Positions 35,843 through 44,655 of a DNA stretch of 64,000 nt are shown in pieces. The notes below the pieces were generated by a model. It saw nothing but the letters and a program-made list of their open reading frames with translations, had not been told where the DNA came from and made no database searches. Position 1 is the stretch's first letter. Each line of letters opens with the position of its first letter. This stretch comes from Octadecabacter arcticus 238 (GTDB lineage Bacteria; Pseudomonadota; Alphaproteobacteria; Rhodobacterales; Rhodobacteraceae): NCBI RefSeq assembly GCF_000155735.2, contig NC_020908.1:4773501-4837500 (forward strand), read 5' to 3'. A program made the position numbers and the translations under genes.

Positions 35843-36111
35843 GGCGTTGTTGCATGGAGCATGAAGAGTTCGGAACGCGCCCTACCCGAGACGGAACTCA
35901 TGCGGTGCGTTGGAAATTGGGGCGGCCAAGTTCGGTCATCCGGTTAAGGATCCGGACGCCAATCTTGGCCTCTGTTTTCTGATTTCCAAAGTTGCGGGCC
36001 TGGAGCTTGGGCCCGACGACGACCTTCCAACGGCCGATCTGAGTCTCAATACGGCTGCGCTGATTGTAGCCGGATGACTTCTGCCAAGCCATTCACCCAT
36101 GGGATATTCAC
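35843..36111 (-). mobile_element. Second type of IS5 element, remnant
   Basis: Begins with GGCGTTGTTGCATGGAGC, an IS5-type end, and holds only the last ~65 codons of a transposase before the IS6 element at 36112 cuts it. The sequence differs clearly from the copies at 5 and 37 kb. The 124 bases between gdhA and this end should contain the gdhA promoter. Confidence 0.8.
35898..36092 (-). pseudogene. IS5 family transposase, C-terminal fragment
   Basis: MAWQKSSGYNQRSRIETQIG then RWKVVVGPKLQARNFGNQKT to the end; the Glu in SRIETQIG is the third catalytic residue. The fragment has no DD part. Confidence 0.85.
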
Positions 36112-36922
36112 GGTATCGTCAAGTTGACGGGGGGCTTTCTCAATCGTACGAAACCATATGACAAAAGCCAAACAATCCGGGGCCTTTAAGGGCCATCGGT
36201 CCCCACCTGAAATTATTTCCTACGCTGTATGGGCATACTTTCGTTTTTTGATGAGCTTTCGCGATGTTGAGGACCTTTTGTACAAGCGCGGTGTGATCGT
36301 CAGTTATGAAACAATCAGGTCATGGGTTGGAAAATTTGGCCACCAATATGCCAAAGTCATACGCCGTGACCGGCCTGCACCATCGGATAAGTGGCATCTC
36401 GACGAGGTAGTGATCACAATCCGTGGCCAAAAGTATTGGCTTTGGCGCGCTGTTGATAGCAAGGGTGACGTGCTGGATATTCTTGTACAGTCACGCCGCA
36501 ATACAAAGGCAGCAGACCGTTTTTTTCGCAAATTGTTCAAGCAATACGGTCAACCGCGCGTCCTTGTTACCGACAAACTGGGAAGTTATGGTGCGGCCCT
36601 CCGGAAACTGGCGCCTGGTATCGACCATCGTGCCCACAAAGGATTGAATAATCGAGCGGAAGTTTCGCACAGGCCCACCCGGCGACGAGAGAAGATAATG
36701 GGGAGGTTCAAATCACCCCGCCAAGCGCAACGATTTCTGTCCGTACATGATCAGGTCCAAACAATCTTTCGCCCTCGCCGCCACAAACTATCCGCCCCTG
36801 CCTATCGGCAATCTCGCTCAGATACTCACAGCATATGGGACGACATCACGTGTGAGCTAAAGGCAGGGTAAAACAGACCGGTGACCCCCATTGCGGCTTG
36901 GAGGCAATAACTTGACGATACC
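36112..36922 (+). mobile_element. IS6 family element (type a), complete
   Basis: 811 bases between GGTATCGTCAAGTTG (left) and GGTATCGTCAAGTTATTG (right, inward). It is the intact relative of the damaged element at 24634. It separates IS5 debris from a repC scrap. No 8-bp duplication is seen, as expected if it arose by cointegration or adjacent deletion. Confidence 0.92.
36158..36871 (+). CDS. IS6 family transposase, intact
   Basis: 237 residues, normal length. Starts MTKAKQSGAFKGHRSPPEII; DDE residues in KWHLDEVVITIRG (D), VLVTDKLGSYG (D) and NNRAEVSHRPTRRRE (E). IS6-type transposases act replicatively and join replicons, which fits the plasmid scrap right after it. Confidence 0.95.
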   Translation: MTKAKQSGAFKGHRSPPEIISYAVWAYFRFLMSFRDVEDLLYKRGVIVSYETIRSWVGKFGHQYAKVIRRDRPAPSDKWHLDEVVITIRGQKYWLWRAVDSKGDVLDILVQSRRNTKAADRFFRKLFKQYGQPRVLVTDKLGSYGAALRKLAPGIDHRAHKGLNNRAEVSHRPTRRREKIMGRFKSPRQAQRFLSVHDQVQTIFRPRRHKLSAPAYRQSRSDTHSIWDDITCELKAG

Positions 36923-37070
36923 CTCGCAGATATCCGCCGGGTGAGGCTATTTCGCCATCGCTGAACTTCTCAAAAATAAGCGCCATGGTTGCAGCGGCAG
37001 CCTGTGGTCCTAATAGTTCTTGCGCGACAGCCCAAGCGTGTTCCGAAACTCCGACCATGGGCCGAACCAG
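36923..37070 (-). pseudogene. RepC plasmid replication initiator, C-terminal scrap
   Basis: On the minus strand the 148 bases read LVRPMVGVSEHAWAVAQELL, then GPQAAAATMALIFEKF and EIASPGGYLR. The SPGGYLR motif and the preceding LRPM...W pattern are the hallmark of the RepC C-terminus in alphaproteobacterial RepABC plasmids. Both sides are cut by IS elements (IS5 upstream, IS6 downstream). No repA, repB or centromere-like repeat is visible, so it cannot function. Confidence 0.8.
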
Positions 37071-38167
37071 CCGTGTTGCATGGATATGGCGAAGTCCGAG
37101 ATTGCCCTTACCCATAATTCAGGTCATGCAACAGCCTCGTACTTGGCACGGCCGAGCCCGTTCATTTTGTTGAGAATGTTTGTCCCAATCCTGACTTCAG
37201 TTTTTTGGTTTGGAAAGTTCCGAGCTTTCAGTTTGGGGCTGATGACCATCTTCAAGCGGCCTATTTGTGCTTCGCCTCGGCTCCGGTGATTGTAGCCACT
37301 GCTAACTTGCCATGCCAGGCGCCCTTTGTCTCGAATCTCCGCGATGTGTTTATCTCGGGGCGTTGGATCACGGGCAGCATCGAGGCTGAGAACGGCCGTG
37401 ATCGGAGGCGGGATTACAATCTCTATAGCTTCACCAAAACGGTCCACAAGCAGATCGCTGGTAGGATCGCCATCATAGGCGCCATCCGCCAAAAAGCGGC
37501 TAACAGGAGCCTCAATCTGGTCTAGAAGTTCGGGCAAAGCAGTTGGATCGCCCACGTCGTCTTTTGTCAAATCGGAGCAAACGATATCTCCAGTTGTGAG
37601 ATCCAGTCCAAGGTGGAGCTTGCGCCACGACTTACGTTTGGCCTTTGTTTTATGCTTGTTCTGCAACCATTCGCCTTCACCAAATATCTTCAGACCCGTA
37701 CTATCCACAACTAATTCGATTGGGCCAGCCCTTTGGGCTTTAGATTTTTCTGGCATGCTGAGCCCCGCACCTCTCCGCGAGAGGGTCGAGAAATCCGGAA
37801 CGGGAACATCCAGCCCCATAAGCCGCGCCAAACTGCCGACCAATCCTTGCGTCTGCCGCAAAGGTTGTTTGAAAACCATACCCAGCGTCAGGCATACTGA
37901 TATGGCCATATCAGAATATGTGGGTTGGCCGCCTGGCGTCTGACGTTTATCGGCAAGCCACTTATCTGCAACCTCAGGGCTCAACCAAATTGTCACATCA
38001 CCACGCTGACGCAGGCCTTCATTGTACACTCGCCAGTTGGTGACCTTCTGTCGCTTCTTTTCAAACTTGTGGCGGCGAGAAGCGTTGAATTTGTGCGGCA
38101 TCATTAATATCCAAGTCGTTGGCAAGCTGGCTGTCTAGCAGACCCGCTGGGGTCCCCTGCAACAACG
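37071..38167 (-). mobile_element. IS5 family element, IS903 group, copy 2
   Basis: About 1.1 kb, almost identical to copy 1 at 4989–6084, with the same ends (CCGTGTTGCATGG; GGCGTTGTTGCAGGG inward). It lies between the repC scrap and a fragment-rich gap. No target duplication is seen. Confidence 0.92.
37124..38101 (-). CDS. IS5/IS903-group transposase
   Basis: Intact 325-residue DDE transposase from MPHKFNASRRHKF, with D, D and E in VVDSTGLK, ADGAYDGD and GEAQIGRLK. It differs from copy 1 at only about three residues. Longer in-frame starts up to eight codons upstream exist but lack a ribosome site. Confidence 0.93.
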   Translation of the reverse strand: MPHKFNASRRHKFEKKRQKVTNWRVYNEGLRQRGDVTIWLSPEVADKWLADKRQTPGGQPTYSDMAISVCLTLGMVFKQPLRQTQGLVGSLARLMGLDVPVPDFSTLSRRGAGLSMPEKSKAQRAGPIELVVDSTGLKIFGEGEWLQNKHKTKAKRKSWRKLHLGLDLTTGDIVCSDLTKDDVGDPTALPELLDQIEAPVSRFLADGAYDGDPTSDLLVDRFGEAIEIVIPPPITAVLSLDAARDPTPRDKHIAEIRDKGRLAWQVSSGYNHRSRGEAQIGRLKMVISPKLKARNFPNQKTEVRIGTNILNKMNGLGRAKYEAVA

Positions 38168-38263
38168 CCCACTGCCGCCGTCAGCTGCGTTTGTACATCG
38201 GAAAAACTGGGTCGCAGCCCAGAGCGTCCGCTTTCTTCATGCTGCCCAATTTAGTTTGCACTT

Positions 38264-38283
38264 GCAGCGAAGGTCCGGTTTCC
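38264..38283. repeat. Dispersed intergenic repeat, copy 1
   Basis: GCAGCGAAGGTCCGGTTTCC, identical to 62003–62022 and related to 49592–49620 and to GCAGCGAACGGCGGC near 56883. It lies in a 416-base gap (38168–38583) with no full gene. Confidence 0.6.
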
Positions 38284-38430
38284 GCCCTTCATGTAGAAAT
38301 GTGCATGGCGCAGCATCTGTCACTATTGGCCCTTTGAAGAAGCCGCTCCGCGGCACTGGCGCTTTTGGCTGATGGCATGACCAGCCCGTAACGGTGCGCA
38401 TTTGGCGATCTGTTCAATCAGGAGGTTCCC

Positions 38431-38487
38431 ATGACAGAGGTGAAGATGAGCCGCTTGATCATATGCAGCGTTGATGCTTACGTTTAA
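38431..38487 (+). pseudogene. Gene start remnant with strong ribosome site
   Basis: AGGAGG five bases before MTEVKMSRLIICSVDAYV, then a stop. Such openings are seen in IS-associated tyrosine recombinases, but 18 codons are too few to be sure. Probably a cut gene. Confidence 0.3.
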
Positions 38488-38583
38488 TCCTAATGCAATC
38501 ATTGGGGTATGACCGATCCGATCCCTAGCTCAACTATTGGCAGTTGTTGCTAAAACTGAGCATTTCGGTCCAAATGAAGTTGA

Positions 38584-40773
38584 ATGAAACAATCAGCCGA
38601 AAATTCAAAGCAGGAAGTTCTCGCCGGTCTGGTTGAGCGCGTAACTTTCCACAGCCTTGAAAGTGGCTTTTGCGTACTGCGCCTGAAGGCTCGTGGACAC
38701 CGGGACCTGGTCACAACCATAGGGCACGCAGCAATGATTTCGGCTGGGGAATGGGTTACGGCGTCCGGTGATTGGATAAATGACCGCGATCACGGCCTAC
38801 AGTTCAAGGCCCGGTTCCTCAGGACATCCGCACCATCATCACTGGAGGGGATCGAGAAGTATCTTGGCTCCGGCATGATCCGCGGCATCGGCCCAGTCTA
38901 CGCCAAGCGCTTGGTCAAGAAATTCGGCAAGGACGTGTTTGATCTGATCGAGGCCGAACCCGAGCGGCTACGGGAGGTCGAGGGTATCGGGCCGAAGCGA
39001 GCCGACAAGATTACCTCGGCCTGGGCTGATCAGAAGGTTATCCGCGAGATAATGGTCTTTCTGCATGAGCATAGCGTTGGAACCGCTCGGGCCGTGCGCA
39101 TCTTTAAAACCTACGGTACAGACGCGGTACAGGTTATGAGTGAGAACCCTTACCAATTGGCGCGTGACATTCGTGGCATCGGGTTCCGGACGGCGGACAT
39201 GATAGCCGAAAAGCTTGGGATCGAGAAAACTGCCATGATCCGGGTGCGGTCAGGCATTTCCTATGCCCTCGCCGAGGCCATGGGAAACGGGCATTGTGGC
39301 TTGCCGCGAAAAGAACTGATCCCATTGGCGATCAAGCTACTCGATGTTCCAGATGGCCTGATCCATACTGCGATTGAATTTGAAATATCCGATGGCACGG
39401 TCACGGCTGACACGGTTTCTGATACGCCTTGTGTGTTTTTGAGCGGATTGTATCACGCGGAGAAGGGCATCGCAGGTCGGTTCCGTGCTTTGATGCCAGG
39501 TTCTTTGCCTTGGCCAAAAATAGATGCCGATAAGGCGCTGCCTTGGGTAGAAAAGAAAACTGGTCTGACCCTCGCTGACAGTCAGGTTGAGGCCATTCGG
39601 CTTGCGCTTTGCTCAAAGGTCATGGTGATCACTGGTGGCCCTGGTGTCGGCAAAACCACCATCGTTAATTCGATCCTGCAAATCCTGGCTGCCAAGTCAG
39701 TGACGCTGTTGCTGTGCGCCCCAACCGGGCGGGCGGCGAAACGGATGAAAGAAGCAACCGGGATGGAGGCCAAAACCATCCATCGCCTTTTGGAGATCGA
39801 CCCCAATTCCTTTGGTTTCAAACGAAACGAAGAAAACCCACTCGAATGCGATCTTCTCGTGATTGACGAAAGCTCAATGGTTGATGTCTCGTTGATGCAG
39901 TCCCTGCTCAGGGCTGTTCCAGATCACGCTGCTGTCCTGATCGTCGGTGACATTGATCAGTTGCCCTCAGTCGGTCCGGGGCAAGTGCTGGCTGATATTA
40001 TTGGATCGAATGCTATTCCAATCGTGCGCCTGACAGAGGTGTTCCGACAAGCCGCCAAAAGCAGGATTATTACCAATGCCCACTTGATCAACAAGGGCAA
40101 GACACCGGACCTCAGCACGCCAGACGGCGAAACGGATTTCTACTTCGTACCCGCCGAGGACCCTGAGCAAGCCGTGAGCCGCATCATCACCCTCGTACAG
40201 TCGCGCATTCCCCGACGATTTGGCCTTGATCCCATTCGTGACATCCAAGTTCTATGCCCAATGAACCGAGGCGGTGTCGGTGCGCGTTCACTCAACATCG
40301 AACTCCAAGCTGCCTTGAACACCCCAGGAGAAAACAAGGTTGAGCGCTTCGGCTCGACCTTCGCGCCAGGTGACAAGGTCATGCAAATCGAGAACGACTA
40401 TGACAAAGAAGTCTACAATGGGGACATCGGTTATGTTGAAGCCGTTGATATCAACGAAGGCGAACTAACTGCCAGTTTTGATGGCCGAGCGGTGAGTTAT
40501 CTGTTCGGTGAGCTCGATACACTGGTGCTCGCTTATGCCGCGACGATTCACAAAAGCCAGGGCTCTGAATACCCTGCCGTCGTTATCCCTGTGCTGACTC
40601 AGCATTACGTCATGCTGCAACGTAACCTGCTCTACACAGGAATTACTCGCGGTAAACGGCTGGTGGTACTCGTCGGCCAGCGCAAGGCCGTGGCCATCGC
40701 CGTAAAGAACGTATCGGGTCGGAAGCGCTGGTCAAAGCTGGACGAATGGCTGGTAGAGGGCGAAGGCACATGA
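38584..40773 (+). CDS. recD2: RecD2-type ATP-dependent DNA helicase
   Basis: 729 residues, superfamily 1B 5'-to-3' helicase, not part of a RecBCD complex. The N-terminus is the RecD2-specific region with helix-hairpin-helix repeats (GSGMIRGIGPVYAKRLVKKF, EVEGIGPKRADKI, IRGIGFRTADMIAEKLG). Helicase motifs follow: Walker A ITGGPGVGKTT at about 346, APTGRAAKRM, motif II VIDESSMVD, motif III VGDIDQLPSVGPG, motif V ATIHKSQGSEY and VI LYTGITRGK. RecD2/YrrC proteins act in replication-fork and mismatch or crosslink repair. It is followed by topB, but 524 bases away. Confidence 0.93.
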   Translation: MKQSAENSKQEVLAGLVERVTFHSLESGFCVLRLKARGHRDLVTTIGHAAMISAGEWVTASGDWINDRDHGLQFKARFLRTSAPSSLEGIEKYLGSGMIRGIGPVYAKRLVKKFGKDVFDLIEAEPERLREVEGIGPKRADKITSAWADQKVIREIMVFLHEHSVGTARAVRIFKTYGTDAVQVMSENPYQLARDIRGIGFRTADMIAEKLGIEKTAMIRVRSGISYALAEAMGNGHCGLPRKELIPLAIKLLDVPDGLIHTAIEFEISDGTVTADTVSDTPCVFLSGLYHAEKGIAGRFRALMPGSLPWPKIDADKALPWVEKKTGLTLADSQVEAIRLALCSKVMVITGGPGVGKTTIVNSILQILAAKSVTLLLCAPTGRAAKRMKEATGMEAKTIHRLLEIDPNSFGFKRNEENPLECDLLVIDESSMVDVSLMQSLLRAVPDHAAVLIVGDIDQLPSVGPGQVLADIIGSNAIPIVRLTEVFRQAAKSRIITNAHLINKGKTPDLSTPDGETDFYFVPAEDPEQAVSRIITLVQSRIPRRFGLDPIRDIQVLCPMNRGGVGARSLNIELQAALNTPGENKVERFGSTFAPGDKVMQIENDYDKEVYNGDIGYVEAVDINEGELTASFDGRAVSYLFGELDTLVLAYAATIHKSQGSEYPAVVIPVLTQHYVMLQRNLLYTGITRGKRLVVLVGQRKAVAIAVKNVSGRKRWSKLDEWLVEGEGT

Positions 40774-40797
40774 CCGGATAATTCCACCTAAAATTAG

Positions 40798-41016
40798 TGC
40801 TTTGTCTATCGTGGCATCATCAACCTGTACAAGATTACCGCCCCGCGTGGAAAACCCTACAGCCATATTCTTGATCGCGGCACGTTACCAAGTTCCGATA
40901 CGCGTAGAATGAGCGCCGAACTTATTCGAGAACTCCTCAATCGTCCTTCCTTCTTTGAAGCGTCACAACGTGAGGCAGTTAATAAATGTGTTCCGTCTTT
41001 GTTCCTGTTGGTGTAA
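40798..41016 (+). pseudogene. Unidentified open fragment without a start
   Basis: About 72 codons beginning FVYRGIINLYKITAPRGKPY, SHILDRGTLPSSDTRRM and SAELIRELLNRPSFFE; the frame opens straight after a TAG and has no early ATG (first at about codon 37). The composition looks like genuine protein. I do not recognise the family. It may be the inside of a gene whose ends were lost, lying between recD2 and topB. Confidence 0.35.
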
Positions 41017-41297
41017 ATACCATAAAGAATTTGTGACCGGCACGCGTTTCGCGTCGCCGAATGGGCAAGGCCTCGCGTTTGAGAAAAAGAGTTGTCAAAA
41101 TGATGAACACTGCAATGCGCTATGCGTCCGGTACTGACGGTGCAGAGTGCAAGTTTAGTAGCTCCGTTTTGGCAGGGGAGGATTGCCTTCACGTGGGTCA
41201 TCGAAACATGGCGCTGCCCCTCTTGGCCAAAAAATGGGGAGCTCATGTTTTAGGTAGCTTCCTGCTTTTGAGAGCCCCTTCGGGGCAATCCTGAGAA

Positions 41298-43424
41298 ATG
41301 GGCGGCTCTCTTATTATTGCAGAAAAACCGTCACAGGCACGCAATCTACGTGAAGCGCTGGGAAACCGCTATGGCAAGGTATTATCTGCAAGTGGACATA
41401 TATTTAGACTAGCGGAACCTGCTGAGGTCAACGCAGCTTGGAAAAAATGGTCTTATGAGGTGTTACGCCCTGAAGCTGGATTTTACCCACTGCGCCCGGA
41501 TAACAGCCATGGCAAAGATAAGTTGATTGCAGAAATAAAGGCGGCCTTAAAGGAAGCTGACCGGGTGATTATTGCAACCGACTGTGACCGTGAAGGTCAG
41601 GCCATCGGTGAAAACATCCTGCGCTACTTCAAATTCAAGGGTGAGGTCCTGCGGGCGATGTTTTCTGCGGAAGATCCCGTCTCACTGCGACAGTCTTTTG
41701 AGGCTTTGAAACCCAATGAACACTATAGGCCACTTTACGCTGCTGCTATGGCGCGCGCGCAAAGTGACCAGATTGCCAACCTGACGGCGACACGGGCGGT
41801 TACGATCGCCTTAAAGCCTCATGGGATGAAGGGGGCGATCGGCATCGGCAGAGTCAAAACCCCAACCATGGGGATTGTTTGTGCACGAGAGCGCGAAATT
41901 CAAGGTTTTGAGGCAAGACCCTATTTTGATCTTTGGGTTGATGTCAGTGACGGCCAAGATGTCTTGCGGCTCAAGCATTTCCCGGCTCACGAGGCACGGG
42001 TTTTTGATGGGGATTTGGCGCAAAAGATCACGGCATCTTTTGATCCTTGGAAAGGCCCGCTGAAGGTTACTTTTGAGAAAAAGAAGCAACCACCACCGCG
42101 CCTGATGGATCTACCGCTATTGCAGCAGCGCGCAGCACGCTGGGGTTGGTCTGCACAAAAGACGCTTAATGTGGCTCAGAGCCTATATGAAACCCACAAG
42201 ATCACGACATATCCCAGAGCAGAGACAAAGTATTTGCCAGAAGTCGAAAAGCAAAATGCGCAAGCGATGCTGGACGGTTTGCGTGATCTTCCCTTTGTCA
42301 AAGTTGCCTACGCAACACCAACCTATCGCATGGGAAAACGGGGCTGCTTCTCAGACGAAGGCCTAGCTGGTGCGTCGCACCACGCAATCATACCCAACTT
42401 TAAAACCCGCGATAAATGGGCTCGTGTTCTCAGCGCTTTATCCGCTGATGAACGCCGTCTTTTTGAACTGATTGCACTGAGCTATACCGCTGCCATTGGG
42501 CCGGATCGACTTTATGATCGCACTGAAATCTCCTCAATGGCTGGGCAGCGCAAGTTCGCCGCGAGTGGTATCGTCGAGCAGCAGCCCGGCTGGCGAGAAG
42601 CTCTCGGTGCTGATCCGGATGCAAGTAAGAAAAGCAGTGCCGAAATAGCAGCTGTCCTCCCACCATGGAAGGATCGCCAGGTGGTCGATGCCGTAAAATC
42701 TGGCGTTGACAAAAAGACAACCAAACCGCCAGCTCGTTTCAATGAAGGCACCTTGATAAAAGCAATGCAGGAAGCTTGGAAATATGCCCATGACCCCAAG
42801 ACAGCAGAGCGCCTTAAAGGTGCCGCCGGGATCGGGACGCCAGCGACGCGCGCCTCGATTCTAGAGGGGTTAAAAACCCAGAACCTGTTTGAGGTCATTG
42901 ATAAGCATCTCGCTCCAAGCACCCCTGCAATGGCAATTTATGACGTTCTCCTCAAAGAAGCGCCGGAAATTCTTGATCCAGCAGCGACGGCTGAAATGGA
43001 GCTGGCCCTTGATGGTATTCTGAAGGGCGAGCAGAATCCGCGCACCGTGGTTGATACCATTGTTGCCCGCGCCGCCGCGTTGGCGGCGAAGATGGAACAG
43101 CGCGGCCAGTCAGGCACTAAGCTCGATATTGATTTTACCGCCAAACCCAGCCCCAAGATGCTTCAAGCCGCGCGCTCCAAAGCGAAGCGAACGGGGGTGC
43201 GTCTGCCAAAACGTGCTACCACTGATCGAACCGTTTGTTCTGAGTTCTTAGGCCCACAATTGGAAGGAAACAGTCCAAGTGCCGCCCAACTTTCTTTTGC
43301 GCGCAAAATTGCTAGTGACGCAAATATCGATCTGCCAGAAGCCATCCTTGGGGATCGCGCAGCACTTTCTGCCTTTATCAAAAAGAACAAAAGCAAGCCG
43401 TCAAAGGGGGGGAGTGAAAAATGA
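41298..43424 (+). CDS. topB: DNA topoisomerase III (type IA)
   Basis: 708 residues. Toprim domain SLIIAEKPSQARNLREALG at the start and IATDCDREGQAIGENILR (DxD metal site). Catalytic Tyr at about 304 in KITTYPRAETKYLPEVEK. GIGRVKTPTMGIVCAREREI and AAGIGTPATRASILEGLK are type IA motifs. The C-terminus lacks zinc fingers and ends in a small domain (SAAQLSFARKIASDANIDLP) seen on plasmid or island-encoded TopB proteins. It relaxes or decatenates single-stranded regions and, with a RecQ-like or SNF2 motor, can unlink recombination intermediates. Its start is ATGGGCGGCTCTC, with no strong ribosome site. Confidence 0.94.
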   Translation: MGGSLIIAEKPSQARNLREALGNRYGKVLSASGHIFRLAEPAEVNAAWKKWSYEVLRPEAGFYPLRPDNSHGKDKLIAEIKAALKEADRVIIATDCDREGQAIGENILRYFKFKGEVLRAMFSAEDPVSLRQSFEALKPNEHYRPLYAAAMARAQSDQIANLTATRAVTIALKPHGMKGAIGIGRVKTPTMGIVCAREREIQGFEARPYFDLWVDVSDGQDVLRLKHFPAHEARVFDGDLAQKITASFDPWKGPLKVTFEKKKQPPPRLMDLPLLQQRAARWGWSAQKTLNVAQSLYETHKITTYPRAETKYLPEVEKQNAQAMLDGLRDLPFVKVAYATPTYRMGKRGCFSDEGLAGASHHAIIPNFKTRDKWARVLSALSADERRLFELIALSYTAAIGPDRLYDRTEISSMAGQRKFAASGIVEQQPGWREALGADPDASKKSSAEIAAVLPPWKDRQVVDAVKSGVDKKTTKPPARFNEGTLIKAMQEAWKYAHDPKTAERLKGAAGIGTPATRASILEGLKTQNLFEVIDKHLAPSTPAMAIYDVLLKEAPEILDPAATAEMELALDGILKGEQNPRTVVDTIVARAAALAAKMEQRGQSGTKLDIDFTAKPSPKMLQAARSKAKRTGVRLPKRATTDRTVCSEFLGPQLEGNSPSAAQLSFARKIASDANIDLPEAILGDRAALSAFIKKNKSKPSKGGSEK

Positions 43425-43718
43425 TGGTCGGGCCAGTTGAGCATCCGCGGCACCGGACAGTGACTGCACTAAGATCAAGTCAGCCTTCTTTGTCATTTTC
43501 GGCCCAAAGCCGCTGCTCGCCGGACATGACGTATGCTGCGATGCGGCCAGTCGAACCGGTCATTGGTGAGGAGCGCAGCAATTCACTCGTTGCAATGACA
43601 TCAGTGGGGGCAAACCTGCCTCAGGAAACTCGCTCGACTATACTATCTGCGACATTGGAGGCGCGAAAGAGAAGTGCCACAAACAGACGCTCGTCTAAAT
43701 CAAGAACTTGTTCAACGA

Positions 43719-44072
43719 TCATGATGTGTTCTCCGAGTTGTAGGGGTTGCCATGTTCAGGATAGGCATTGTGGTTGCTGAACAACAGCACTTCCATCTGG
43801 TCGATTTTCCACCAAATATCGGTTGGTGTTTTGTGGTGTTGAAGCTCCAGGTAATCGCGTAACCCGTTAACGACACCCGCAACATCGCGATGCAACCAAT
43901 AATGCTCACTCATTGCAGCTGAATAGTCAAATACAGCTTGCCAAAATCTATTGAATTTGGTGACTGAAAAATGGGGCTTGCCTAAGCAGTCATCGAGTTC
44001 GCCATAGGCATCCATGACACGATCAACCAAAGCCTTGAGCTTTGCTTCTTCCAGTTCATCTTCTCGAGGCAT
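43719..44072 (-). CDS. Hypothetical protein
   Basis: 117 residues from MPREDELEEAKLKALVDRVM, start supported by AAGGGAAC. Mostly helical with an acidic–basic beginning and an aromatic middle (KFNRFWQAVFDYSAAMSEHY, DIWWKIDQMEVLLFS). No signal peptide or membrane segment. I do not recognise the family. It is divergent from the UPF0158 gene with about 97 bases between, so the two may share a regulatory region. The 295 bases between topB and its 3' end hold no convincing gene. Confidence 0.65.
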   Translation of the reverse strand: MPREDELEEAKLKALVDRVMDAYGELDDCLGKPHFSVTKFNRFWQAVFDYSAAMSEHYWLHRDVAGVVNGLRDYLELQHHKTPTDIWWKIDQMEVLLFSNHNAYPEHGNPYNSENTS

Positions 44073-44169
44073 TGATGTTCCCTTTTCTCTTGCTGTAAAC
44101 AACAATTTCGAGGAGCATACTGTTTTAGTGATCAAGTATCTATTGGTGCACAAAATAGGGCGGAACACC

Positions 44170-44634
44170 ATGGCATTACCTGTGAAGCTACGTGCAGTTG
44201 TTGATCAAATCGAAATGACCGGCGACGAAATGACTGCCTATATCAATCGCAAGACCGGCGATCTCATTACTCTTACTGATGAAGACCTCTCCTATGCTGA
44301 AGATGGTGACAACGACCGCCTTATTCCGGATTGGCAGAGGGAAACAGTCGATCAGGTTAAGCAAGTGCTGGCAAACGACGAATATATTGCGTTGCCAGAC
44401 AGCTTCGAGATCCATGAATACAAGATCATGGAACACTTTTGCTACACGATTGAGGATGAGCGAGTACAGAACATCCTGCTACAGGCGATCAGCGGCAAGG
44501 GCGCGTTCCGCCATTTCAAGAATAAGGTATATGAGGAAGGGATTAACAAGAACTGGCGTCGGTTCCGGGATAGTGCTTTTAAGCAGATCGCAGTGGGTTT
44601 TTTGGAAAACCAAGGAATAGCTTTCACAGACTAA
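44170..44634 (+). CDS. UPF0158 family protein
   Basis: 154 residues from MALPVKLRAVVDQIEMTGDE. The family pattern is clear: YINRKTGDLITLTDEDLSYA, RLIPDWQRETVDQVKQVL, YIALPDSFEIHEYKIMEHF, GAFRHFKNKVYE and NWRRFRDSAFKQIAVGFLE. Function of UPF0158 proteins is unknown; they are small, acidic and soluble, and are often found next to toxin–antitoxin or defence genes. Only 21 bases separate it from the SWIM–SNF2 gene, so the two are probably one operon. Confidence 0.85.
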   Translation: MALPVKLRAVVDQIEMTGDEMTAYINRKTGDLITLTDEDLSYAEDGDNDRLIPDWQRETVDQVKQVLANDEYIALPDSFEIHEYKIMEHFCYTIEDERVQNILLQAISGKGAFRHFKNKVYEEGINKNWRRFRDSAFKQIAVGFLENQGIAFTD

Positions 44635-44655
44635 TAATAGCAAAGCTGGGTGGGG

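Noticed and set aside
24634-36922. Compound transposon bounded by the two IS6 type-a copies
   Set aside because: The copies are in opposite orientation, one is broken, and no outer target duplication is seen; the content (Tn3, LysR, gdhA) also looks like backbone plus debris.
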